DNA of 64,000 nucleotides from Nocardia mexicana NBRC 108244 (GTDB lineage Bacteria; Actinomycetota; Actinomycetes; Mycobacteriales; Mycobacteriaceae): the NCBI RefSeq assembly GCF_001613165.1, contig NZ_BDBV01000055.1, forward strand, positions 1 through 64,000. Reading direction: 5' to 3'. Below, one piece after another: positions 13,899 to 22,040 of this stretch (the first letter of the stretch is position 1; every line of letters begins with the position of its first letter). The position numbers and the translations under genes were made by a program. Below the pieces are notes generated by a model, which did not search any database, was not told the DNA's origin, and saw nothing but the letters and a program-made list of their open reading frames with translations.

Positions 13899-16865
13899 GT
13901 GGCACCTGTGCCTGGGCGCGATCGGATTCGTGCGGTACGCAAGCAGATCCGGGCCGGTGGCGCCCTGCTCGGCGCGGTCCGCCGCGATCCGCGGATCGCC
14001 CGCGAGCTGATCGCTGGGCTGACCGGCCGCGCGGACGCCGTACCCGCCGGGCCCGCGCCCGCGGAGGACCGGCTCGCACCGGCCGGGCTCACCGAATTCG
14101 CCAAGACCGCGCACGCCACGCAGGAGATCGCGGCGCCGCGCGACACCGTCGTCGCCTACCTGTCGGATCTGGACCGGCTCGGCGAGTGGTTCACGCTGCA
14201 TTCCGGGTGGCGTGATCAGGCGCCGGGCGCGATCCGGGAGGGATTGACGTTCACGCAGCAGGCGCTGGTCATGGGCCTGCCCGCGGATATCCGGTGGACC
14301 GTGGCCGCGGTCGACGATTCGGGATTCGAGCTGCGCGGCGAGGCCCCGCAGCAGGTGCGGATCGGCTACTGGATCACCGTGACCGGCAGTGCGTCGCAGA
14401 CCACCGTGTATTTCGACGCGGGTGTGGCGGGCCCGCCGATCGAGGGCCCGCTGGGCGGATCGGTGGCCCGCAGCCTCGGCGACGCGATGCGCGATTCGCT
14501 GGCGAAACTGCCCGACGCGATCGCCGCCGCGGGACCGGTGCGGCCGCGTGCGGCCCGCACACCGGTGCGCCACACCGCCTCCGGCGTCGACCTGGATCCG
14601 AATACGCCGGTGCTGGTGGGTGTGGGGCAGGTGGTGCAGCGCACGCCCGACCCGTCTTACGGCGACCCGGCGGGGCTGGCGGTGCAGGCGCTGCGGCGCG
14701 CGGCCTCCGACGCCGGTGCGGGCGAACAGTTGCTGCGCGATGCGGACGCGGTGTTCGCGGTGGCGTGCACGTCGTGGCAGTACCGCGATCTGGGCGCGGT
14801 GGTCGCCGACCGGCTCGGTGCGCGCGGCGTGGACACGGTGCAGTCCAGCCCGTTCGGCGGCGACGGCGGACAACTGGTGATCAACGAGGCGGCCGCGGCG
14901 GTCGCCGCCGGCGACTACGAGATCGTGCTGGTCACCGGCACCGAGGCCGGGGCCACGCAGGCCGCCGCGCCGCGCGCCGGGGTGGAGGTGTCCTGGCCGG
15001 AGCAGGGGCCCGAGGTCGCCCCGACCCGCACGGTCGGCGTCGACAAAGCCGCCAACAATCCCCCCGAGACCGCGGCTGGGCTGATCGCGCCGATCAATAT
15101 GTACGCCCTGCTGGAGTCGGCGAACCGGCACCGGCTCGGCCGCACTCCGGCCGAGCACGACCGGGCGGTTGCCGAACTGTGGTCACGACTGTCGGCCGTC
15201 GCGGCCGGGAACGAATACGCCTGGCAGCCACAGGAATTCAGCGCCGAGGAGATCGCCACGGCGACGGCGGACAACCGCCTGGTGTCCACGCCGTACACCA
15301 AGCTCGAATGCGCCAACCTCACCGTCGACATGGCCAGCGGCATCGTCGTGTGCAGTGCCGCGGCCGCCGCGGCGGCCGGGATCCCGCAGGACAAATGGGT
15401 GTTCATTCATGCGGGCGCCTCCGGCCACGACGAATGGTTCACCAGCGAGCGCACCGAACTGGCCGCCTCCCCGGCGATCCGGACCCTCGGCGCCGCCGCC
15501 CTCGAACACGCCGGAATCGGTGTCGAGCAGCTGGCGCACGTCGACCTGTACGCCTGTTTCCCGGTGGCGGTGCAGATCGCCGCGCGCGAGCTGGGTCTGC
15601 CCGCCGACGATCCGAAGCGGCCGCTGTCGGTGACCGGCGGCCTGACCTTCGGCGGCGGGCCCGGCAACAACTACGGCGGACATGCGGTGGCGACGCTGGT
15701 CGGGCGGCTGCGGGCCGAACCCGAAACCTACGGCCTGTCGACGTCGCTGGGCTGGTACGTGACCAAGCACGCGCTGGGCGTGTACTCCGCGCAACCGCCG
15801 CGGGCGGGCTTCCGGCACCTGCGCCCGATCATCGACAATCCGCCGCCGCGCCCCGCCCGCGACTCCCACGACGGGCCGGCGGTGATCGAGGCCTACACCG
15901 TCCCCTACACCCGCGACGGGGCGCCGGAGGCCGCGGTGGTCAGCCTGATCGCGCCGGACGGCGCGCGAATCCTGCTGCGCAGCAAGCAATCCGAGCTGAT
16001 CGACGAGCTCACCGGCGGGGATCTGCTGGGGCTGCCGGTCACGGTGACCGGCGGGCAGATCCGGGTGGACGGCCGCGACCGCGCGGAGCTGCCCGCACCG
16101 CCCCCGCCGCCGGTGCTGGTGGAGCGGCGCGGCCCGATCACGATCATCACCGTGAACCGGCCGCAGGTCCGCAACGCCATCAATCTGGCGGCGGCGCTGG
16201 GCATCGAGCGCGCCCTGGACGCCTTCGACGCCGATCCGGCCGCGCAGGTGGCGATCCTCACCGGCGCGGGCGGATACTTCAGCGCCGGAATGGATCTCAA
16301 GGCCGCCGCGCGCGGCGAGGTGCCGATGACCGAGGGTCGCGGACCGCTCGGGATCACCGCGAAACCGCCCCGCAAGCCGCTGATCGCCGCCGTGGAGGGC
16401 CCGGCGCTGGCCGGTGGCTGCGAGCTGGCGCTGTCGGCGGATCTGGTGGTCGCGGCATCGGATTCGACGTTCGGCATCCCGGAGGTGAAGCGCGGGCTGG
16501 TGGCCGTCGGCGGTGGCGTGCTGCGGCTGGCGCAGCGGCTGCCTCGCGCGCTCGCCATGGAACTCGCGCTGACCGGCGACCCGATCACCGCGGCCCGCGC
16601 CGCCGAACTCGGCCTGGTCAATCAGCTCGCCGAACCCGGCGGCGCGTTGGACGGGGCCCTGGCGCTGGCCCAGCGGATCGCGGTGAACGCCCCGCTGAGC
16701 ATCGCCGCCAGCAAACGCATCATCGACGAATCCCCGGACTGGCCCACCGATCAGGCCTTCACCCGCCAGGGCGAGGTCGCCGGGGGTGCGCTGTCCTCCC
16801 AGGACGCCACCGAGGGCGTCTTGGCCTTCGCCCAGAAACGCGCCCCGGTCTGGAAGGGCCGCTGA
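13899..16865 (+). CDS. SRPBCC - thiolase-like TLP1 - enoyl-CoA hydratase fusion, 988 aa
   Basis: Three units in one uninterrupted frame. Residues about 65-210 form an SRPBCC (polyketide cyclase/CoxG-like) lipid-binding domain (TQEIAAPRDTVVAYLSDLDR). Residues about 228-735 match thiolase-like protein type 1 with its extra C-terminal OB-like domain (VIEAYTVPYTRDG to GGQIRVDGRDR). In it the nucleophilic Cys motif reads SPFGGDGGQ and the GHP motif reads FGGGPGNNYGG, so both canonical thiolase Cys and His are absent. Residues about 738-988 are a crotonase with oxyanion-hole segments (GYFSAGMD, EGPALAGG) and both typical Glu positions (GGCELAL, GIPEVKRG). SD AAGGAGG precedes the GTG by 7 nt. Likely acts on an acyl-CoA; the reaction is unknown. 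Hydratase activity is plausible, thiolysis is not. Confidence 0.88.
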   Translation: MAPVPGRDRIRAVRKQIRAGGALLGAVRRDPRIARELIAGLTGRADAVPAGPAPAEDRLAPAGLTEFAKTAHATQEIAAPRDTVVAYLSDLDRLGEWFTLHSGWRDQAPGAIREGLTFTQQALVMGLPADIRWTVAAVDDSGFELRGEAPQQVRIGYWITVTGSASQTTVYFDAGVAGPPIEGPLGGSVARSLGDAMRDSLAKLPDAIAAAGPVRPRAARTPVRHTASGVDLDPNTPVLVGVGQVVQRTPDPSYGDPAGLAVQALRRAASDAGAGEQLLRDADAVFAVACTSWQYRDLGAVVADRLGARGVDTVQSSPFGGDGGQLVINEAAAAVAAGDYEIVLVTGTEAGATQAAAPRAGVEVSWPEQGPEVAPTRTVGVDKAANNPPETAAGLIAPINMYALLESANRHRLGRTPAEHDRAVAELWSRLSAVAAGNEYAWQPQEFSAEEIATATADNRLVSTPYTKLECANLTVDMASGIVVCSAAAAAAAGIPQDKWVFIHAGASGHDEWFTSERTELAASPAIRTLGAAALEHAGIGVEQLAHVDLYACFPVAVQIAARELGLPADDPKRPLSVTGGLTFGGGPGNNYGGHAVATLVGRLRAEPETYGLSTSLGWYVTKHALGVYSAQPPRAGFRHLRPIIDNPPPRPARDSHDGPAVIEAYTVPYTRDGAPEAAVVSLIAPDGARILLRSKQSELIDELTGGDLLGLPVTVTGGQIRVDGRDRAELPAPPPPPVLVERRGPITIITVNRPQVRNAINLAAALGIERALDAFDADPAAQVAILTGAGGYFSAGMDLKAAARGEVPMTEGRGPLGITAKPPRKPLIAAVEGPALAGGCELALSADLVVAASDSTFGIPEVKRGLVAVGGGVLRLAQRLPRALAMELALTGDPITAARAAELGLVNQLAEPGGALDGALALAQRIAVNAPLSIAASKRIIDESPDWPTDQAFTRQGEVAGGALSSQDATEGVLAFAQKRAPVWKGR

Positions 16866-16985
16866 CCAACCGAACGCCCTGCCGCACAAGCGAACCCGAT
16901 CGCGCCGCCGAGATGTGGTGCGAGCCCACCGAGGCGAACGGGACGGCTCGGCAGTACTGCCGGGTGGTCGGATGACTGGTCGGCG

Positions 16986-18101
16986 TCATCGGGGAGCGAG
17001 CCGCCACAGGCTGACGGTTTCCGCGGCGCGGGCGGCGTGCAGCGGGTCGGTCGGGTCGGCGGCGCGGGAGTGGCGGGGTTTCGTATCGAGGCGGTCGACG
17101 ATCCGCAGGCCCGCGGCTTCGATGGCGGATGCGAGGTCGCCGTCGCGGCGCAGGCCGAGCAGTTCGGCGAGGTCGGACAGCACCAGCCAGCCCTCGCCGC
17201 CCGGGCGCAGGTGATCGGCGAGGCCGCCGAGGTATCCGTGCAGCATGGCGCCGCCGGGGTCGTAGACACCGTGGTCGAGCGACGAGGCCGCGGTGCCGGG
17301 CAACCACGGCGGATTGCAGACGATCAGGTCCGCGCGCAGGTCCGGGAACAGGTCGCCGCGGCGGACCTCGACGCGATCGGACAGCCCCAGCCGGTCGAGG
17401 TTGTCGCGCGCGCAGGCCACGGCGCGCTCGGACAGATCCGTGGCGACCACCCGGTCGATGCCGCGGCGGGCCAGCAGTGCGGCCAGTACTCCGGTCCCGG
17501 TGCCGAGGTCGACGGCGAGCGCGGCACGCGGCGGCAGCGGCGCCCGCGCGACCAGGTCGACGTATTCGCCACGCACGGGCGCGAATACGCCGTAGTGCGG
17601 GTGGATGCGGGCACCCAGCGCGGGCACCTCGACGCCCCGCACCCGCCACTGATGCGCGCCGACGACGCCGAGCAGTTCGGTCAGCGACACCACCATCGGC
17701 CCGCTCGCGGGACCGTAGGCGGCGGCGCAGGCCTGCCGTACGTCCGGTGCGCGGCGCAGGTCGAGGACGTAATCCTCGTCGAGCACGACGACCAGCCGCG
17801 ACAGCACCTGCGCCTGCCGCGCGCGGGCGTCACGGTAGCGGCGGAACTGCTCGGCCGGATCGGTAGCCGGGGCGCCGCGGGTGCGCTCGAGGCGGCGGCG
17901 CATCGCCGACAGCAGTTGCCGTCCGTTGTGGTAGTCACCGCGCCACAGCAGGGTGGCGCCGGCGCGGGCGGTGCGCAGCGCGGTGTCGGCGCGCAGCGTG
18001 TCGTCGGCGGTGACGACGCGGTCGGGTAGGGGTGCGCCGGATTCGGAATGCCAACGGGCGCAACGACTGCTGTGCTGTTCGGTCCAGTGGATGGTGGACA
18101 C
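16986..18101 (-). CDS. class I SAM-dependent methyltransferase (HemK/PrmC-like), 371 aa
   Basis: Methyltransferase with a Rossmann core in the second half: motif I LAVDLGTGTGVLAALLARRG near residue 193, acidic loop VVATDLSERAVACARDNL, and the catalytic NPPW motif (LIVCNPPWLPG) used by enzymes that methylate amide or amino nitrogens of proteins or nucleic acids. The N-terminal half (about 180 residues) is Arg-rich and has no motif that I recognise. It starts with GTG at 18101 behind CGAGGAG with an 8-nt spacer. A short ORF (18174-18242) and a sequence complementary to that SD lie in the leader. Substrate is unknown; rRNA, tRNA or protein are possible. Confidence 0.8.
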   Translation of the reverse strand: MSTIHWTEQHSSRCARWHSESGAPLPDRVVTADDTLRADTALRTARAGATLLWRGDYHNGRQLLSAMRRRLERTRGAPATDPAEQFRRYRDARARQAQVLSRLVVVLDEDYVLDLRRAPDVRQACAAAYGPASGPMVVSLTELLGVVGAHQWRVRGVEVPALGARIHPHYGVFAPVRGEYVDLVARAPLPPRAALAVDLGTGTGVLAALLARRGIDRVVATDLSERAVACARDNLDRLGLSDRVEVRRGDLFPDLRADLIVCNPPWLPGTAASSLDHGVYDPGGAMLHGYLGGLADHLRPGGEGWLVLSDLAELLGLRRDGDLASAIEAAGLRIVDRLDTKPRHSRAADPTDPLHAARAAETVSLWRLAPR

Positions 18102-18173
18102 GGCGGGATCTCCTCGCGATCGACCGGAAGGGGGCGGCGAACGCTTCGAGGAGCGGGGGACGGTGACCGGCTG

Positions 18174-18242
18174 TCAGCGCCGGGCGGCGGCGCCCGCGTC
18201 GAAGCGCGGACAGCGGTCCCACAGGACCATGCCGAGGGTCAT
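18174..18242 (-). CDS. possible 22-aa leader peptide upstream of methyltransferase
   Basis: Short ORF starting MTLGMVLWDRCPRFD and ending GAAARR, ATG at 18242 with AAAGG 7 nt upstream. It precedes the methyltransferase start by 72 nt on the same strand. Downstream of its stop the transcript contains CUCCUCG (plus-strand 18147-18153), the exact complement of the methyltransferase SD CGAGGAG (18110-18116), so the SD could be masked by a 7-bp helix. The 337-bp gap 18102-18438 holds this ORF and, at its right end, the leaderless promoter of the patatin gene. Confidence 0.35.
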   Translation of the reverse strand: MTLGMVLWDRCPRFDAGAAARR

Positions 18243-18438
18243 GACGTGCCTTTCATCCAGAGAGGTTCGAGCCTACCCCGGTCCCTCGGGACGATGCCTG
18301 CAGCCCCGGGCCTGCGGGGAACTCAGTGTGCGGCGGTCTCCGGCATCGATTCGGACACCGGCCCGGTTCGTGGGATTCGGCCGCGAACCTCTCGGCCGGG
18401 ATCGGCTGCGGCGGTGCACGGTTCGATACAGTGGCGGC

Positions 18439-19281
18439 ATGTCTGCTGCGTTGCCGTCCGACGGGTTCCGTTCCGCGCTCGTGCTGGGTGGGGGTGGCCC
18501 GGTCGGGATCTCGTGGATGGCGGGGCTGGCGGCGGGGTTGCGGGAGGCCGGGGTCGAGCTGGGGCGGGCCGATCGGTTCGTCGGCACGTCCGCGGGCTCG
18601 ATCGTCGGCACGGTACTCGCCGGGGACGGCGATCTCGCCCGGTTGCTGAACCCGCCCCCGGTGAGTGCGCCGCCGCCGCAGGTGGATCAGGCGCGGCTGG
18701 CGGAGATCTTCGCGATTCTGGGGCGTCCCGCGCTGGATCCGATGCAGGCGCGGCGGCGGGTCGGCGAGCTGGCGCTGGCGGCGGGGGCGGGCGATCCGGA
18801 CGACCATGTGGCCCGCATCTCCGCACTGGTGGGGCCGGTGCCGTGGCCGCAGCGCGATTTGGTGGTCACCTCGGTCGATGCGGAGTCGGGCGAGTTGCGG
18901 GCGTGGACCCGCGACGGCGCGGCCTCGCTGCCGCAGGCACTGGCCGCCAGTACCGCCGTGCCGGGGGTGTTCCCGCCGATCCCGATCGACGGACGCCATT
19001 ACATCGACGGCGGCGTGCGGTCCTCGATCAACGCCGACCTGGCCGCGGGCGCGGAGCTCGTGGTGATCGTCGAACCGCTGGCGCACATGTTCCCCCGCAT
19101 CCCCAGCGACACCGAACTGGGTTCGGCCACAACGATTTCCATCGTCCCGGATCATGCCACGATCGGCGTGTTCGGCGTGGACGTGTTCAACCCGGCCGCG
19201 CTGGTCCCCGCGTACGAGGCGGGCGTGCGCCAAGCCACCGCGGCCGCACCGGACCTGAAGGGCGTCTGGCCCGTCGGGTGA
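18439..19281 (+). CDS. patatin-like phospholipase family protein, 280 aa
   Basis: Putative lipid acyl hydrolase with the Ser-Asp dyad of patatins. The oxyanion-hole Gly-rich loop is LVLGGGGPVGISW near residue 12, the nucleophile elbow FVGTSAGSIVGT (GxSxG) near residue 49, and the catalytic Asp in HYIDGGVRSSINADLA near residue 190. No signal peptide, so it acts in the cytoplasm or at the inner membrane face. TACAGT ends 6 nt before ATG 18439 and there is no SD, fitting a leaderless transcript. It is divergent from the methyltransferase. Substrate could be phospholipid or storage lipid. Confidence 0.87.
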   Translation: MSAALPSDGFRSALVLGGGGPVGISWMAGLAAGLREAGVELGRADRFVGTSAGSIVGTVLAGDGDLARLLNPPPVSAPPPQVDQARLAEIFAILGRPALDPMQARRRVGELALAAGAGDPDDHVARISALVGPVPWPQRDLVVTSVDAESGELRAWTRDGAASLPQALAASTAVPGVFPPIPIDGRHYIDGGVRSSINADLAAGAELVVIVEPLAHMFPRIPSDTELGSATTISIVPDHATIGVFGVDVFNPAALVPAYEAGVRQATAAAPDLKGVWPVG

Positions 19282-19304
19282 GAGCAGCGCCGGGGCAGCG
19301 GCGC

Positions 19305-19964
19305 TCAGGCCACCGGGAGCCCACGGCGGCGCACACGGTCACGCAGCCACGTACCGGCACGATCGGCGCCGACCACGGCGACGCCGAGTACCACGAATTC
19401 GGCTGTGAGCGTGACGATCTCACCGGCCACGCCGCCGTAGCCGTGGGTGGTCGGGTCGAGGAACGGGTACGGGTAGCGGTTCGGGAAATGCGGGAACAGC
19501 GCGCCCCGCACGAGGACCATCGCGGCGTATCCGACGGGAAAGCACAGCCACAGCGGGACGTCGCGCCACCGCGCGGCATTGCGCGGGCTCAGCACCAGCC
19601 AGTCCACGATCACCAGCACGGGGGTCACGTAGTGCAGGAAGAAGTTCGACCAGTTGCCGAGCCGATCGGATCCCGACACCAAGCCCGGCAGTGGGTTGCT
19701 GCCGTGTTCGAGGACGAAATGCGCCACCAGCCCGGTGATGGTGAGGTACAGGACCACCGCGCCGCGCAGCCGCGGCGCGGGCGCGTCGGCGGTGTCGCGC
19801 ACCACCATCCAGTAGACGGCCCCGAGGAAGTAGCCGAGCGCGATCACATTGCTCATCACCGTGAAATAGATCAGCGAACTCTGCCCGGTCACCAACCCCA
19901 GCGCCGCCGACACCACGATGAACCCACGCCACCACAGCGCCGGTTGACGCCACACCGTCCTCAC
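19305..19964 (-). CDS. Pr6Pr family membrane protein, 219 aa
   Basis: Six predicted TM helices (for example FIVVSAALGLVTG, LIYFTVMSNVIALGYFLGAVYW, VVLYLTITGLVAHFVLE, FFLHYVTPVLVIVDWLVL, FPVGYAAMVLVRGAL, TLTAEFVVLGVAVVG). The pattern HYVTPVLVIVDWLVLSP and the ALFPHFPNRYPYPFLDPTTHGYGGV loop match the Pr6Pr (FAR-17a/AIG1-like) family of unknown function, whose eukaryotic relatives hydrolyse fatty acid esters of hydroxy fatty acids. The GTG start at 19964 is chosen because the protein then begins just before the first helix. It converges with the patatin-like gene. Function is not known. Confidence 0.75.
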   Translation of the reverse strand: MRTVWRQPALWWRGFIVVSAALGLVTGQSSLIYFTVMSNVIALGYFLGAVYWMVVRDTADAPAPRLRGAVVLYLTITGLVAHFVLEHGSNPLPGLVSGSDRLGNWSNFFLHYVTPVLVIVDWLVLSPRNAARWRDVPLWLCFPVGYAAMVLVRGALFPHFPNRYPYPFLDPTTHGYGGVAGEIVTLTAEFVVLGVAVVGADRAGTWLRDRVRRRGLPVA

Positions 19965-19995
19965 ACCCGCATCCTGCCTCACCCGTCCGGGAGTA

Positions 19996-20130
19996 TCACG
20001 CCCCGCCCGGCCGCACCACACGGCATCGTCCGCACGGGCGAAGTCGCAGTACGTCCCTCGACGCATACCCGCATCGGGTGCACGGCCACAGCTGCCCTCG
20101 CGCAGTCACCACTACCTGCTGGTGGTGCAT
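19996..20130 (-). CDS. possible 44-aa zinc-ribbon-like small protein
   Basis: In the 338-bp gap between two membrane-protein genes an ORF encodes 44 residues with two CxxC pairs (CTRCG and CGRC) 12 residues apart, a spacing compatible with a zinc ribbon, preceded by an MHHQQVVVTARGQLW strand-like segment. The frame is open further upstream (to an ATG at 20232) with more Cys. It ends 31 nt before the Pr6Pr gene start on the same strand. No clear SD. It may be real or chance; I see no other gene in this gap. Confidence 0.3.
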   Translation of the reverse strand: MHHQQVVVTARGQLWPCTRCGYASRDVLRLRPCGRCRVVRPGGA

Positions 20131-20302
20131 GTGGTCGCTGCCGCATCCGAGGGCGCTGCGCGCACCCGACACGCAGTTTCCCGCTTGCGGTGATCGGCGA
20201 CACCGTTGTCCGTGGGAGCAGCGCACGTTCACGCAGGGCAGCGTCGAACCTTCTCGGAGAGCCTGCGTGGCCGCACCGCGCGTCCGGATTCGAGGCGGAC
20301 AG

Positions 20303-20809
20303 TCAGCGGGCGGGGCCCTGGATCGACGCCCGCGCGGCGGAGCCGAGCACGGTCATCAGCGCGAATCCGGCGACGAGATTGATTGCGGCCGTGGCGAACT
20401 GGGCGCCGCGGTCGGCGGTGAGAGTGAACGGCAGCAGCACCGCCACGGCCGTGCACAACGCGATGATCCAGCTGAACAGGGTCAGCGGATTCGGCATGAA
20501 CAGCAGCAGCACGGTCAGCAGCGCCGTCGCCAGCAGCGCGACCAGCGCGCCGCCCAGGGCGTAACTGGTGGTGCCGGTATTGCCGTAGGTGCCGTCACCC
20601 TCGGGTGCCAGCAGTCCGTATCCGAGCACACCGCGCACCAGCAGGATGCCGACGACGATCACCAGCGCCACCACGATCGCGGCGCCGATGCCCCCGGCCC
20701 ACAGTTTGCCGAAGTTGACTCGCGGCCCGCTGGGCTCCGGCTGCCCGTACCGCGGATCGGGCTGACGCGAATAGTGGTACTCGCGACCCGGCTCGTTGTA
20801 GTCGCCCAT
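20303..20809 (-). CDS. DUF6069-like membrane protein, 168 aa
   Basis: Small integral membrane protein. A polar Tyr/Pro/Arg-rich N-terminus of about 45 residues precedes four hydrophobic helices (AIVVALVIVVGILLVRGVLGYGLL, LGGALVALLATALLTVLLLF, FSWIIALCTAVAVLLPF, AAINLVAGFALMTVLG). The layout agrees with DUF6069 proteins of actinobacteria; the function is unknown. TACCGT ends 6 nt before ATG 20809 and there is no SD, indicating a leaderless mRNA, which fixes the start. A 252-bp intergenic stretch on its right shows no gene. Confidence 0.72.
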   Translation of the reverse strand: MGDYNEPGREYHYSRQPDPRYGQPEPSGPRVNFGKLWAGGIGAAIVVALVIVVGILLVRGVLGYGLLAPEGDGTYGNTGTTSYALGGALVALLATALLTVLLLFMPNPLTLFSWIIALCTAVAVLLPFTLTADRGAQFATAAINLVAGFALMTVLGSAARASIQGPAR

Positions 20810-21061
20810 AATTCGACGGTACCCCGAGTTCGCGCGGTACCGCCCCCGAAACACGCCCGCCGTCGCCGACGCGATCCGCCCGCCCCGCCCGCATCCCACC
20901 GGCAACAGTTGCTACGAGGATGCCGGACGCGGCAGATGCGATCGGCGGCTCACTGTGTGATGCCGTGCCCGCGGGTAGCGCGACCCCCGGTGGCGGCCAT
21001 CGCGGAAGCGGTTGCCGATCAGGATGATTCCGGGCCGAACCGAGAGTGGCGGGGCTGCGGC

Positions 21062-21856
21062 TCACCACAATTCCGCGTGGCGCCGGTAGAAGCGGGCGCT
21101 GTGCGCGGCGAACGGTACGGCCACCGCGGTGGTGAAAACGCCGATGAGTACGGCGACGGAGGCTGTGTCGTAGTGCGGGGTGTAGGCGGCGGCGACATTG
21201 AGCATGGCGTGCATGAGAATCGCCGCGGTCACGCCGCCGGTGGCGTCGTGCAGGGCGACGATGATCACGCGGGCGGCGATCGTGCCCGCGAACCAGCCGC
21301 CGATCCACACCGCGCCGTGGCCCGCCTGCAGCAGGGGGACGAGATGCCAAGCGCCCCAAAAGATTCCGAGGACGATCCCGGTCCATATCGGGCCGTGCCG
21401 CCGCTGGATCGCGTCGGTGGCGTAGGCGGTCCAGCCGAGTTCCTCACCGGTCGCCGCGATCAGGGTGAATGCCAGCACCGCGGGCAGCGCGACCAGAGAT
21501 GTCGGCAGCGGCCCGCCGTGCCCGGTCGCGCGCATCACCAGGTCGGCGGCGACCGCGACGACGGGGGAGACGAGCACCGCGACGACATACCAGCGCCCCG
21601 GGCCCAGTGGCCGGTCGATGATCCGCGCCACCAGGGCGACCGCCGCCGTCCGGCCACCGGGCCAGGCGGTGAGGATCATCGCGGCCACCGCAGGAACCAC
21701 GAACATCGCCGCACTCGCCGGTACCGCGATCGCACCGACCCGCACGACCGGAGCCAACCACCCCACCACGAAGAACGGCACCGACAACACCGCCACCAGC
21801 ACCAGGAACACTCCCGGCCGCACCCGGGCAACGGCGAAATCGGGTCCGGTCCTCAT
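21062..21856 (-). CDS. CPBP family intramembrane glutamic protease-like protein, 264 aa
   Basis: Multi-pass membrane protein of the CPBP/Abi family (CAAX protease and bacteriocin-processing). Three conserved motifs are visible: EELGWTAY (EExxxW/Y-type Glu pair), FWGAWHLVPLL (FxxxxH) and ILMHAMLNVAA (HxxxN). Seven or eight hydrophobic helices span the protein. TATCGT ends 7 nt before ATG 21856, so a leaderless start is likely. Members cleave prenylated peptides or provide immunity; here no bacteriocin genes are nearby, so the role is unknown. Confidence 0.85.
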   Translation of the reverse strand: MRTGPDFAVARVRPGVFLVLVAVLSVPFFVVGWLAPVVRVGAIAVPASAAMFVVPAVAAMILTAWPGGRTAAVALVARIIDRPLGPGRWYVVAVLVSPVVAVAADLVMRATGHGGPLPTSLVALPAVLAFTLIAATGEELGWTAYATDAIQRRHGPIWTGIVLGIFWGAWHLVPLLQAGHGAVWIGGWFAGTIAARVIIVALHDATGGVTAAILMHAMLNVAAAYTPHYDTASVAVLIGVFTTAVAVPFAAHSARFYRRHAELW

Positions 21857-22040
21857 CCGATCCACGATATCCTCGCTGCGAGCCACGACCGAGCAGGCAA
21901 GCATCGAGGACGGCCGGACCCGGGATGCCAGGCCGATGGCCGTTGTGAGGCCCGAGAACGTCTTTCGCGGCAAGGCGACCTGCGCAAGGTGACCCGCGCT
22001 CACCACCCGAGATGGCCCCGCCCGGCAGGTCAGCGCCGGT

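Noticed and set aside
11889..15158. 1089-codon antisense open frame opposite SCO1664-family, mshC and fusion genes
   Set aside because: Spans three real genes and has no recognisable domain; composition is that of a shadow frame.
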